Source: Mycolicibacterium confluentis (GTDB lineage: Bacteria > Actinomycetota > Actinomycetes > Mycobacteriales > Mycobacteriaceae). From it: DNA of 64,000 nucleotides. Each line of letters opens with the position of its first letter. Positions within the stretch are counted from its first letter, which is position 1. The position numbers and the translations under genes are program-made. Location of the stretch: positions 682,001 through 746,000 of the forward strand of contig NZ_AP022612.1 in the NCBI RefSeq assembly GCF_010729895.1. Direction: 5' to 3'. The notes under the pieces were generated by a model. It did no database searches and was not told the DNA's origin. It worked only from the letters and a program-made list of their open reading frames with translations. Positions 20,207-28,633 of the stretch are shown here, piece by piece.

Positions 20207-20246
20207 GACTTCACGGTGCGCTCGTGGCGGACCGGCGGGGCTGGCG

Positions 20247-20285
20247 TTGACGGTTTCTTGACCTGGTCCGGAGCTATCTTGACGC
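20247..20285 (-). promoter_or_regulatory. Three-box direct repeat upstream of the PLP decarboxylase
   Basis: TTGACGG 20247-20253, TTGACCT 20258-20264 and TTGACGC 20279-20285 on the plus strand, with the same 11- and 21-bp steps as the kdp site. It lies 41-79 bp upstream of the preferred decarboxylase start and overlaps the last codons of the next gene. Confidence 0.62.
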
Positions 20286-20834
20286 TCTGTGGGCAATGGC
20301 GTCATAGACGCTCCACCAGATCAATTCGTGCTCGGTGGGGGTGATGTCACCGGCGCGCAGGTGACCGTCAGCCTGCAGCATGGTGGCCGCCAGCGTTTCG
20401 ATCCTGCGGCAGGTCTGCGCGGCCTTCGGGTCGTGGGCGGTCGCGAGCATCAACCCGCCCACGGTTCGCACCCGGGTTCTGGTCTGACCCGCACGGACGA
20501 AGACCAGCGCCCCCACGGACAGCGACAGCGCGATGGAGATTCCGACCGCCGTCGGGGTTCCCAGCGATCGGCCCAGTGTTGCGGCCATGACCAGCGCGAG
20601 CAGCGTGCCCCACAGCGGCCAACCTCGCCAGATCCGGACCCGGCGCCGTTCGGTGGCCGTGATCCCCGGCGGATACACCACCAGCAGGTAACGCGTGCCA
20701 AAGCGGTCGGGGCGCACGTCGAGCGATCCCCAGAGGGCGCGGCTGTCGATGAGCAGAGCCCAGGCCCAGCCCAGGAGTCCGACATGGGGATCGGGCTCGC
20801 CGGGTCGGGTGGTGCTGGAGTTGAGCGCACTCAC
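20274..20834 (-). CDS. DUF6611-like membrane protein
   Basis: A 186-residue protein. The N-terminal part contains WGSLDVRPDRFGTRYLLVVY PPG and WRGWPLWGT, which I associate with mycobacterial DUF6611 proteins; two membrane helices follow (about 73-92 and 95-112); the C-terminal half is soluble and helical (GGLMLATAHDPKAAQTCRRI, ITPTEHELIWWSVYDAIAHR). Function unknown. A three-box repeat identical in layout to the kdp one lies 42-80 bp upstream, suggesting co-regulation with K+ transport. Confidence 0.72.
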   Translation of the reverse strand: MSALNSSTTRPGEPDPHVGLLGWAWALLIDSRALWGSLDVRPDRFGTRYLLVVYPPGITATERRRVRIWRGWPLWGTLLALVMAATLGRSLGTPTAVGISIALSLSVGALVFVRAGQTRTRVRTVGGLMLATAHDPKAAQTCRRIETLAATMLQADGHLRAGDITPTEHELIWWSVYDAIAHRASR

Positions 20835-20875
20835 ATATCGACGCTAGGCCCGTTCTGGGGTGATCAGGGCGGACC

Positions 20876-20914
20876 TTGACGGTTTCTTGACGAGTCTGGG
20901 GCTGAGCTTGACGG
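20876..20914 (-). promoter_or_regulatory. Three-box direct repeat upstream of the DUF6611-like gene
   Basis: TTGACGG 20876-20882, TTGACGA 20887-20893, TTGACGG 20908-20914 on the plus strand, again steps of 11 and 21 bp. It shares the core TTGACGGTTTCTT with the other two sites. Confidence 0.65.
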
Positions 20915-20987
20915 GGTTGGGGCTCGGGTTTGTGGCGAGGTGCGCAGTGGCGCGGTCGGTTGGTGAAATAGGCTTCCACCGCGAGAG

Positions 20988-21064
20988 GCCCCCATAGCCC
21001 AATTGGCAGAGGCAGCGGACTTAAAATCCGCCAAGTGTCGGTTCGAGTCCGACTGGGGGCACCA
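20988..21064 (+). tRNA. tRNA with UAA anticodon (Leu), short variable arm
   Basis: A complete cloverleaf: acceptor GCCCCCA/TGGGGGC, D-arm, anticodon stem GCGGA/TCCGC closing loop CTTAAAA (anticodon TAA), T-arm GTCGG-TTCGAGT-CCGAC, discriminator A and encoded CCA; 77 nt. The anticodon reads UUA (Leu). The variable region is only CAAGT (5 nt), whereas tRNA-Leu normally has a long class II arm. The accessory island begins directly downstream, so its 3' half may have served as an integration site. Confidence 0.9.
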
Positions 21065-21206
21065 GGAAACCGCTGTTTACAACGAGTCCCGACGTAGGTG
21101 GCCCTGCGGATGCGGGACCTGGCCGCCGCGCACAGCGAGCCGGGCGTGTATCCCAGCAGCCAGGGTCCGTCGCGTTCACCAAGCTCGACCGAAAGGTGGC
21201 CGACCG

Positions 21207-21608
21207 ATGATCGGCGAAGGTGGGTACGAAAGACTGTTGCGCTGGCGACGGCGCTGCTGGCTGCACGAGGTCGAGTTGGCCGTGACTGGCCAGTGCCCTG
21301 AATGCTCCCGGCTGCGCCCAGGTCGACAGTCCGAAGGCGTGGCAGTGTTCGACAACGTCGACGACGACGGCTATCGGGCCTGGGTCGGCATCCACCGGGT
21401 TGGCTACGTCCTCAATATGGAGAAGTCTTACAACCCGAACTACGTGATTCTGCACCAGGCCACGTGCCACACGATCAACGGCGAACCCGCACGGGGCGAC
21501 GTGTTTGTCGGCGGCTACGTGAAGGTGTGCGCAGTGCGGCGCGGCGAGCTTGAGGACTGGGCGATTAACAAACTGGGGACGCCCTCGGAGTGTGAAATCT
21601 GCTTCTGA
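21207..21608 (+). CDS. Hypothetical 133-aa Cys-motif protein
   Basis: A soluble 133-residue protein starting at ATG 21207 behind AAAGGTGG; the open frame reaches back into the tRNA but that is not coding. It has two Cys pairs, CPEC near residue 30 and CEIC at the very C-terminus, which could bind zinc together. The middle has [20 protein letters not shown] and GGYVKVCA, a His/Cys pattern I have seen in small uncharacterised domains of actinobacterial mobile or defence genes. Function unknown. It is the first gene after the tRNA. Confidence 0.7.
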   Translation: MIGEGGYERLLRWRRRCWLHEVELAVTGQCPECSRLRPGRQSEGVAVFDNVDDDGYRAWVGIHRVGYVLNMEKSYNPNYVILHQATCHTINGEPARGDVFVGGYVKVCAVRRGELEDWAINKLGTPSECEICF

Positions 21609-21756
21609 CTCCCCAGCGCGCGCCGGTCAACCCGTTCGTCACGTCAGTGCTCGGAGCCTTCCTAGCGCAGCAGATGTCCGGTGGCACCGGGGCTCAACCG
21701 CACCGGTCCTCCTCTCACCCCTCCGCTTGCGCGGTCACAGCAGCTACCATCCGCCT

Positions 21757-23298
21757 ATGCCGCTGAGGATTGGGGAGACCTTCGCTGGGTACCGAGTCCT
21801 CCGACTGTTGGGGTCCGGTGGCATGGGTGAGGTGTACTTAGTCCAGCACCCCCGCCTGCCACGTCAGGAAGCACTTAAGGTGCTGCGCGCCGACCTGTCG
21901 AGCGACGAGTCGTTCCGGGAGAGGTTCATTCGCGAAGCCGACCTCGCCGCGGGCCTACGCCACCCCAACATCGTCGGAGTCCACGACCGAGGGGAACACG
22001 ACGGCCGCCTGTGGATCGCGATGGACTACATCAACGGCACCGACGCAGCACACCTGCTGGAGCAAAAGTATCCGGCGGGCATGCCCGCCGACGTTGTCGC
22101 TCACATTGTCGGATCAGTCGCCAGCGCCTTGGACTACGCCCACAAGAAGGGCCTACTGCACCGTGACGTCAAACCCGCCAACATCATCATTGCTGACGTT
22201 GATGGCGACGAGCCCGACGTCTACCTGGCCGACTTCGGTATTGCACGGCCTCTCGATGACACCAGCGGCATCACCACCACCAACATGACCGTCGGCACGG
22301 TTGCCTATGCGGCCCCTGAACAGCTCATGGGCGAGCCGATGGACGGGCGGGCCGACCAGTACGCCCTGGCCGCAACCGCATACCACCTCCTGACCGGGTC
22401 GCAGCTGTTCCCCAATTCCAACCCGGCAGTCGTCATCAGCTGCCACCTCAACGCGCCGGTGCCCTCCCTTGCCGACATACGACCCGACCTCGCCTCCCTT
22501 GACCCCGTCCTGGCAGCCGGTCTGGCCAAGAACCCCGAGGACCGCTTCGAATGCTGCACCGATTTCGCCCACGCCTTCAGTGAAACGGCTGGCCCGCGGT
22601 GGGGGCGAACTGTCACAGCGCCTACAACCCCCGCCCTAGCAACCCGCAGCGTAGTTGGCACGACCGACTCCGGTAGAGCTGTAATCCATGGGGTCTCCAC
22701 CCGATCCGCTACGCCGATGGCAGTCGTAGTGTCGGTTGCAGCGGTGTTGCTGGTGCTCGGTGTTGTGGCGTTGCTGTGGCGGCCCTGGCAGCACGCGCAG
22801 TCGAATACCACCGCCATCTCGTCGAGCAATGCGCCAACCACGCCCGCCTCGACCGGGACGGCAGATGCTCCGTCGTCTACACAGACTTCGGTCGTGCCGA
22901 CGCCTCCCGCGTCGAGTACTGCAGCGCCTCCCACGGTGACGGTCACGGCATCGCCGACGCGCGCAGAGGTGGGCTTTTCGGCAAGCGAAAAGTTGTTCCT
23001 GGACTCCGTCGCTTCACTCAACGGGGCCAACGGATATACCAGCGCCCCCTTGTTCTTCGACGCCATCGGCGGCCGCGCTGCCAGCAAGCAACAACAGGAC
23101 CGCGCACTGGTGCAGCGCGGCCACCAGTTGTGCGGTGCACTAGACGAGGGTCTGGATTCCGCCTCGGCCCGGCAGCGAGTGCTGGAACCGCTGAACAACC
23201 ACTCGACGGACATGTTCGACTACTACGGGGCAATCTTCATCGGGTACGCCACTTACGCGCTGTGCCCCGAGCACAGCGACGAGACTGGTCAGATTTAG
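21757..23298 (+). CDS. Membrane Ser/Thr protein kinase with DUF732-like outer domain
   Basis: A 513-residue eukaryote-like kinase. Kinase domain 12-270: glycine loop [15 protein letters not shown]41 in [15 protein letters not shown] with D137, and the metal-binding Asp in LADFGIARP (D159); all catalytic residues are present. A juxtamembrane linker leads to one helix at 322-342, then a Ser/Thr/Pro-rich stalk and an outer domain (405-510) resembling DUF732, with two Cys (C459, C503) that could pair. The design matches mycobacterial PknF/PknH-type receptors. ATG 21757 starts [15 protein letters not shown]; the frame is open to 21550, but that part is not kinase-like. It lies in the island, so it may act in host defence or be a cargo gene. 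Confidence 0.9.
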   Translation: MPLRIGETFAGYRVLRLLGSGGMGEVYLVQHPRLPRQEALKVLRADLSSDESFRERFIREADLAAGLRHPNIVGVHDRGEHDGRLWIAMDYINGTDAAHLLEQKYPAGMPADVVAHIVGSVASALDYAHKKGLLHRDVKPANIIIADVDGDEPDVYLADFGIARPLDDTSGITTTNMTVGTVAYAAPEQLMGEPMDGRADQYALAATAYHLLTGSQLFPNSNPAVVISCHLNAPVPSLADIRPDLASLDPVLAAGLAKNPEDRFECCTDFAHAFSETAGPRWGRTVTAPTTPALATRSVVGTTDSGRAVIHGVSTRSATPMAVVVSVAAVLLVLGVVALLWRPWQHAQSNTTAISSSNAPTTPASTGTADAPSSTQTSVVPTPPASSTAAPPTVTVTASPTRAEVGFSASEKLFLDSVASLNGANGYTSAPLFFDAIGGRAASKQQQDRALVQRGHQLCGALDEGLDSASARQRVLEPLNNHSTDMFDYYGAIFIGYATYALCPEHSDETGQI

Positions 23299-23347
23299 GA
23301 CACCTGTCTGGGCTTAGGGGTAACTTCCACGAAACGAGGACGGCGGG

Positions 23348-24037
23348 TCACAGCGCGTCAAGGTTTCCGTTAATCCGAAAAAGCGTGTATTCGAGGTCCT
23401 CGGCGGTGACACCCTGCCCGGCCTCGTCTGCGCATTTATGCATGGCGTCTACGTAGGCGGCATAACGCACACCCCAGTTGCGTTGGCCTCCCGCCGCTTC
23501 GAGGCTATTCCAGCCGAGCGCGCCCAGACTGTTCCACACCCGTTTGTCCAGCACCAGGCAACATGTGTTTGGTCGGAGCGACGTCGCAGCCCATAGCCAT
23601 TTAGTGAAGAACGCAGCTTGAAGTCCTGGCAGTGTCCAAGCGTTGTACGCCTCAGCAGCAGCTCCTTCCCGCGCCAACTGTGCCGTCTTCTGCAGAACAT
23701 CGTCACAGTTGGAGTGCGTGATCGCGCGCAGCATCGGTTCCCGCATCCGACCGTTGGCGGTGCCACGTCCCCATACGAGCGCGGCGATGAGGAGTGCAAG
23801 ACGTCCATCAGGTGAGTCGATGTCTTCGGCCAACGTACGGATTTGGTGGCGTGAAACGGTATCCGGACCGATCGCCCCAAATACCTTGTCGACGAACGAA
23901 GATTCGATGTCGGCACGGCGGAGCCAGGAACGCCAGGTGGACTCGATGTACCGAACAGACTGTCGATCGGCAGCTCCAGCGATATCGGCGGCGTGGGTAA
24001 CCAGCGGTCCAAAGGTGTTTGCAAGGTCTGACGTCAT
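23348..24037 (-). CDS. OGG-fold DNA glycosylase-like protein
   Basis: A 229-residue helical protein with the layout of the 8-oxoguanine glycosylase OGG-fold family. GLQAAFFTKWLWA carries the candidate nucleophile K146, and CLVLDKRVWNSL carries D164, 18 residues later; in human OGG1 the catalytic Lys and Asp are 19 apart. WGRGTANGRMREPMLRAI is another family-like segment. Such enzymes remove damaged or modified bases and are often found in bacterial defence regions. The gene is divergent from the broken GIY-YIG gene with 84 bp between starts. Family assignment is from pattern memory, not a search. Confidence 0.65.
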   Translation of the reverse strand: MTSDLANTFGPLVTHAADIAGAADRQSVRYIESTWRSWLRRADIESSFVDKVFGAIGPDTVSRHQIRTLAEDIDSPDGRLALLIAALVWGRGTANGRMREPMLRAITHSNCDDVLQKTAQLAREGAAAEAYNAWTLPGLQAAFFTKWLWAATSLRPNTCCLVLDKRVWNSLGALGWNSLEAAGGQRNWGVRYAAYVDAMHKCADEAGQGVTAEDLEYTLFRINGNLDAL

Positions 24038-24289
24038 TGGTCTCTCTCCGATAGTCCACCAACATCGAATTTCAAAGTCGGCTTATCGACGCGTGCCGGT
24101 CGGCCACAATAGCCTTGCATAATGACAGCGATTCCACTCCGATCCATGATCGGTGACGTCGACCCGGCGGAGCGCAAGCTGCACTGGGCGGTCTTCAACG
24201 GCACCGACCATCCCATCGACGTTCTGACACTGGCGAGTCCCCGTTTCTGAGTCCACCCGTTTCTAGAGTCGGGTTGGTGTGATCCAGAT

Positions 24290-25150
24290 TCAGTTGATGC
24301 TGCAGGCCATCGGGGTGTGGCTACACCTGCAGACCGCAGCGTACTCGGCCGGTGTGCGGTAGCCCAGGGCCGAGTGCCGGTGGCGGTGGTTGTGGTCGGC
24401 CTTGAAGTCGCCGATGACCACGCGGGCCTCGAGCAGGGTGTTCCAGTGGTTGCGGTTGAGGCACTCCTTGCGTAGCCGGTTGTTGAACGATTCGATGTGT
24501 CCGTTGTTCCACGGCGTGCCCGGTGGGATATACGACATGCCGAATCTCCCGTCGCAGAACTGTTGCAGTGCTTGAGAAATGAACTCCGGACCGTTGTCCA
24601 TCCGCAGCACCTTCGGTGGCCCGCCCGCCGCGGCGAACACTTTCTTGAGCTCGTCGACGAGCCGCTCGGCAGTGATCGAGCGTTCGACGATGTTGAGCAG
24701 CGACACCCTCGTGTGTTCGTCGATCATCGACGCGATCTTGATCGCCTTGCCGTCGATAGTGGAGTCGAACTGGAAGTCGATCGCCCACACCACGTTCGGC
24801 GCGTCGGCCACGATCGGCGGTATCGAGGAGATCCCGGCCCGCTTACGCGGACTACGGACCCGCACCTGCAGTCCCTCCTCGCGCCACAGACGGTGGATCT
24901 TCTTCTTGTTGACCTCACGGCGCTCGTCGTAGCGCAACGCCGCCCAGGCACGTCGGAACCCATGGCACGGGTGCTTGACCGCGTAGGAGCGCAGCCAGGC
25001 CCGCATCTCGGCGTCAGGATCGGCGGGGTCTGCGACAACGGCAGACGTCGGCAGGTGGAACGGGCCAGCCCAACAGCTTTGCACGCCAACCGTTCCGACA
25101 TGCCCAACGCGGTGGTGAGCATGTCGACGGCGCGGCGCTTGGCAGCTGGG
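24290..25150 (-). pseudogene. IS3-family transposase OrfB (copy 1), frameshifted
   Basis: The rve-type DDE catalytic protein: Asp in VVWAIDFQFDS, Asp in LRMDNGPEFIS and Glu in NGHIESFNNRL are all present. A G-run at 25025-25028 has one G fewer than copy 2, which breaks the frame between CRRLPLSQT and ADPDAEMRAW, so OrfB of this copy is probably inactive, or the run is a sequencing error. Confidence 0.85.
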
Positions 25151-25151
25151 C

Positions 25152-25433
25152 TCAGAATTTTCCCTTCGCGACCTCCCGCAAAGCGTCCTTGACCAGCTCG
25201 GCCTCGGCGAGCAGGCGCTTGAGGCGCGCGTTCTGCTCACGCAACTCCTTGAGCTCTTTGGCGGCGTCAGTGTCCATGCCACCGTAGGAGCGGCGCCAGT
25301 TGTACAACGTCGCCGGCGACACCTCCAGCTCCGCGGCGATCTGCTCGCCGGTCTTGCCTTCGGCAGCCAACTCATCGGCGCGGCGCAACTTGCGCACGAT
25401 GTCCTCCGCGGAATTCCGCTTCCGACCAGCCAT
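25152..25433 (-). CDS. IS3-family transposase OrfA (copy 1)
   Basis: A 93-residue OrfA: helix-turn-helix (TGEQIAAELEVSPATLYNWR) then a leucine-zipper-like coiled coil (ELKELREQNARLKRLLAEAE) ending KDALREVAKGKF. It recognises the IS ends. In this family OrfB is expressed by a -1 frameshift from OrfA near its end. Confidence 0.92.
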   Translation of the reverse strand: MAGRKRNSAEDIVRKLRRADELAAEGKTGEQIAAELEVSPATLYNWRRSYGGMDTDAAKELKELREQNARLKRLLAEAELVKDALREVAKGKF

Positions 25434-26954
25434 ACGTTCATCGTCCCTTCTCGCCCTACATCGGGCTACAGGACTCTAAAACTGGTTGGACTCAGTCAGT
25501 GGGAACACGCCAACACGGTCATGGGAAGAATGGGTTGACTGGAGCCGGTGGAGCCGGTGGAGGCGCGTGCAACGAGTTCAATCGAAAGTTCATCTTCGCG
25601 ATGGCGCGTGACCGCAACGACCCATCCCTCTGGCTCTTTGGTGGCGTATTCGAAGTCATGGGGGCGGTGAAGAGCCAAACTCCCACTCGTACAACATCGC
25701 CTTGCGCGACGATCTGATGGGGCCTTGCATCCGATGCCTGTAGGTAGGTTCCGTCCGACCGGTCGGGCCATCCGACTCAACATGGAGACCTGCCTCGATG
25801 ACATCGAGGTGGTGTCCATCTCGAAGCTGCCCTACACCGGTGAGCCCTTCCTCGGTCATGACCGCATTAACCACAGCTTCGGTCTTGGAGACTGCGGTAA
25901 CCAGGAGTGGAACGACTGGCGCGGTGCCTGCAGTACATGAAAGGCGTCTACGTCATCCACGACGTCGAGACCGGCAATGCATACGTCGGCGCTGCCTACG
26001 GTGACACCGGCATCTGGGCCAGGCTGCGCCAGTACGTCGACGGCCTGAACGGTTACAACTCGCAGTCAAAGAACTGGTGGGCCGGAAGGGCGCTGACTAC
26101 GCCCGGTCGAACCTCCGATTGGTACTCCTGGAGTTCTGGTCAATGCGGAACCCACGGAGCTGCGGCTCACCGAGCAGGTCGCGGCGAAGTGGCTGCGCCA
26201 GATTGACACCCAACTTCCCCGGCCGATGGGCGGGCGACTCACGTGACCTTGCCGTAGGTATCGAGGAGCGATCCGCCTGAGCGGTAGAAGCGGAACGTTG
26301 AATTCTTGCTCGTGGATCTGTTTGCTCTGCGATGAGATGGAAGTAGCTCGACCCCGTCGAGCAGATGATGTGCTAGCAGGGTTTGCGTGTATTGCGAAGC
26401 GGCCGCGCCATGGACCGAGTGATACGGGCCGATGAACTCTTTGCAGATTCCGGTACTACTGAATCCGTTGCCGAATGCTGCCCGGCCAGTGAGACATGAC
26501 AGGGACAGAAACGACTTCGCAGACTTATCGGGAGCCGCGTCGGTCAACGCCTTACCAAGCTCAAGACCGGTAACAAGACTGTCACGGTCCAAGAATTTAA
26601 TGCCGGCTGGATCGCCATGTCCGATCAAAACGCAGTGTGTCTGAGCCGCACTGTTTTTCATCCACCACTCCCGAAGCTCTCCTTGAGTTCGGATCGATAC
26701 CGAGGTCACAAGTTCATCAGGCAGCATCAAGCGGAGAAATTGCATGACACTCTTGGCCAGGGGGTCCAAAAGAGTTCTCTCAGTTTCGAAGTCACCGATC
26801 CGAATCAGTGCGAAGCCTAGGTTCCCGGGGGTTACACGTCGGCTGCTGATCTTTATGGTCTCGCCATCTCGGTCGTCGACGATGATTGCGCGGCCTTTAT
26901 CGGCCTGACGGCGTACTTGCCTGGCCACAAGAGCGTGGGGGGCGTTGGCGCCGT

Positions 26955-28235
26955 TGGCGAGTCCCCGTTTCTGAGTCCACCCGTTTCTAGAGTCGGGTTG
27001 GTGTGATCCAGATTCAGTTGATGCTGCAGGCCATCGGGGTGTGGCTACACCTGCAGACCGCAGCGTACTCGGCCGGTGTGCGGTAGCCCAGGGCCGAGTG
27101 CCGGTGGCGGTGGTTGTGGTCGGCCTTGAAGTCGCCGATGACCACGCGGGCCTCGAGCAGGGTGTTCCAGTGGTTGCGGTTGAGGCACTCCTTGCGTAGC
27201 CGGTTGTTGAACGATTCGATGTGTCCGTTGTTCCACGGCGTGCCCGGTGGGATATACGACATGCCGAATCTCCCGTCGCAGAACTGTTGCAGTGCTTGAG
27301 AAATGAACTCCGGACCGTTGTCCATCCGCAGCACCTTCGGTGGCCCGCCCGCCGCGGCGAACACTTTCTTGAGCTCGTCGACGAGCCGCTCGGCAGTGAT
27401 CGAGCGTTCGACGATGTTGAGCAGCGACACCCTCGTGTGTTCGTCGATCATCGACGCGATCTTGATCGCCTTGCCGTCGATAGTGGAGTCGAACTGGAAG
27501 TCGATCGCCCACACCACGTTCGGCGCGTCGGCCACGATCGGCGGTATCGAGGAGATCCCGGCCCGCTTACGCGGACTACGGACCCGCACCTGCAGTCCCT
27601 CCTCGCGCCACAGACGGTGGATCTTCTTCTTGTTGACCTCACGGCGCTCGTCGTAGCGCAACGCCGCCCAGGCACGTCGGAACCCATGGCACGGGTGCTT
27701 GACCGCGTAGGAGCGCAGCCAGGCCCGCATCTCGGCGTCAGGATCGGCGGGGGTCTGCGACAACGGCAGACGTCGGCAGGTGGAACGGGCCAGCCCAACA
27801 GCTTTGCACGCCAACCGTTCCGACATGCCCAACGCGGTGGTGAGCATGTCGACGGCGCGGCGCTTGGCAGCTGGGCTCAGAATTTTCCTTCGCGACCTCC
27901 CGCAAAGCGTCCTGACCAGCTCGGCCTCGGCGAGCAGGCGCTTGAGGCGCGCGTTCTGCTCACGCAACTCCTTGAGCTCTTTGGCGGCGTCAGTGTCCAT
28001 GCCACCGTAGGAGCGGCGCCAGTTGTACAACGTCGCCGGCGACACCTCCAGCTCCGCGGCGATCTGCTCGCCGGTCTTGCCTTCGGCAGCCAACTCATCG
28101 GCGCGGCGCAACTTGCGCACGATGTCCTCCGCGGAATTCCGCTTCCGACCAGCCATACGTTCATCGTCCCTTCTCGCCCTACATCGGGCTACAGGACTCT
28201 AAAACTGGTTGGACTCAGTCAGTGGGAACACGCCA
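26955..28235 (-). mobile_element. IS3-family (IS407-like group) insertion sequence, copy 2
   Basis: Length 1281 bp, same terminal repeats as copy 1 and same orientation, flanked by a 4-bp duplication CCGT. Relative to copy 1 it lacks one T at about 27912, lacks one C at about 27887 and has one extra G at 27749-27753. The two losses fuse OrfA to OrfB in one frame. Confidence 0.93.
27014..28156 (-). CDS. IS3-family transposase, OrfA-OrfB fused in one frame (copy 2)
   Basis: A 380-residue continuous reading frame joining OrfA (HTH and coiled coil) to OrfB (DDE domain, motifs as in copy 1). The joint reads VRTLCGRSRRKILSPAAK, where copy 1 reads VKDALREVAKGKF and stops. If real, the fusion removes the need for programmed frameshifting and could make a constitutively full-length transposase; if not, the single-base losses are sequence errors. 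Confidence 0.88.
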   Translation of the reverse strand: MAGRKRNSAEDIVRKLRRADELAAEGKTGEQIAAELEVSPATLYNWRRSYGGMDTDAAKELKELREQNARLKRLLAEAELVRTLCGRSRRKILSPAAKRRAVDMLTTALGMSERLACKAVGLARSTCRRLPLSQTPADPDAEMRAWLRSYAVKHPCHGFRRAWAALRYDERREVNKKKIHRLWREEGLQVRVRSPRKRAGISSIPPIVADAPNVVWAIDFQFDSTIDGKAIKIASMIDEHTRVSLLNIVERSITAERLVDELKKVFAAAGGPPKVLRMDNGPEFISQALQQFCDGRFGMSYIPPGTPWNNGHIESFNNRLRKECLNRNHWNTLLEARVVIGDFKADHNHRHRHSALGYRTPAEYAAVCRCSHTPMACSIN

Positions 28236-28390
28236 CCGTCACTCAAGAGAGATGACGGTACGTAAACGCGTTCGTTGGTTTTGAATTTGGTTGCCAAGGT
28301 TGTCCGTTCAAGGGATTTTCGTGATCGAAATCGGGCGGTCAGTTCTGGGGCGAGAGTCGGCAAAGGACCTTTCCGTGCCGACCGGGGCAT

Positions 28391-28633
28391 CAGCGACGAG
28401 TGGGTTCAACCTGAATCTTTCCCCTTTGTTCAGTTCACCGTGGCGGTGAGTGGGGCCGAGAGGAGCAACGGCACCAGCGGCTTGGTTGGTCCGCCTGGGA
28501 ACCTAACGGTTTAGCGCCCGGCAGCTAGCCTGTTCACCCGTTCGGCTGAAAGTCTGGACATGCCATAGGTGCCCCGCAGCCGCCTGCCAGCACCATTCGG
28601 TGCTGCTGTCACTGGACAGGGCTTCTGTGGCCC
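28391..28633. other. Intergenic, no gene seen
   Basis: Between the CHAT-like gene start and the end of the DUF4041 gene. Only short frames lacking protein character are present. It contains the inverted motif CAGCACCATTCGGTGCTG (about 28587-28604), a 7-bp-arm hairpin just downstream of the DUF4041 gene end, which could act as a terminator though it lacks a U-run. Confidence 0.4.

Larger units (their letters stand above)
24231..25512 (-). mobile_element. IS3-family (IS407-like group) insertion sequence, copy 1
   Basis: Length 1282 bp. Terminal inverted repeats: left end TGGCGAGTCCCCGTTTCTGA, right end (reverse complement) TGGCGTGTTCCCACTGACTG, both followed by GTCC-like sequence. Flanked by a 4-bp duplication ACAC, the size usual for the IS407 group. 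Encodes OrfA and OrfB on the minus strand. A copy at 26955-28235 is identical except for three single-base homopolymer differences. Confidence 0.93.
24122..26246 (+). pseudogene. GIY-YIG nuclease gene, interrupted by IS copy 1 and frameshifted
   Basis: The start codes MTAIPLRSMIGDVDPAERKL to IDVLT and is cut at 24230 by the IS; the reading continues after 25512 in pieces spread over several frames. Recognisable parts are FNRKFIFAMARDRNDPSLWL, VSISKLPYTGEPFLGHDRIN, and the nuclease core KGVYVIHDVETGNAYVGAAY with a following GIWARLRQYVDGLNGYN (GIY, YIG and Arg present). The last segment ends WLRQIDTQLPRPMGGRLT at 26246. The 4-bp target ACAC is duplicated at the insertion. At least four frameshifts besides the IS make it inactive unless some are sequence errors. 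The intact ancestor would be about 280 residues. Confidence 0.72.
26239..28390 (-). pseudogene. Caspase/CHAT-like protease gene, interrupted by IS copy 2
   Basis: The N-terminal part lies at 28236-28390 (MPRSARKGPLPTLAPELTAR to VYVPSSLLSDG) and joins in frame across the IS to the C-terminal part at 26239-26954 (ANAPHALVARQVRRQADKGR onward), about 300 residues if repaired. The C-terminal part has His in CVLIGHGDPAGIKFLD and Cys in SFLSLSCLTGRAAFG, about 50 residues apart, the HG...SC dyad pattern of CHAT/caspase-like peptidases. Such peptidases often act as effectors in bacterial defence. Apart from the IS the frame is intact. The 4-bp target CCGT is duplicated. The family call is tentative. 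Confidence 0.6.

Noticed and set aside
21003..21206. Upstream extension of the 133-aa gene across the tRNA
   Set aside because: It would translate the tRNA sequence; the ATG at 21207 with AAAGGTGG is the reasonable start.
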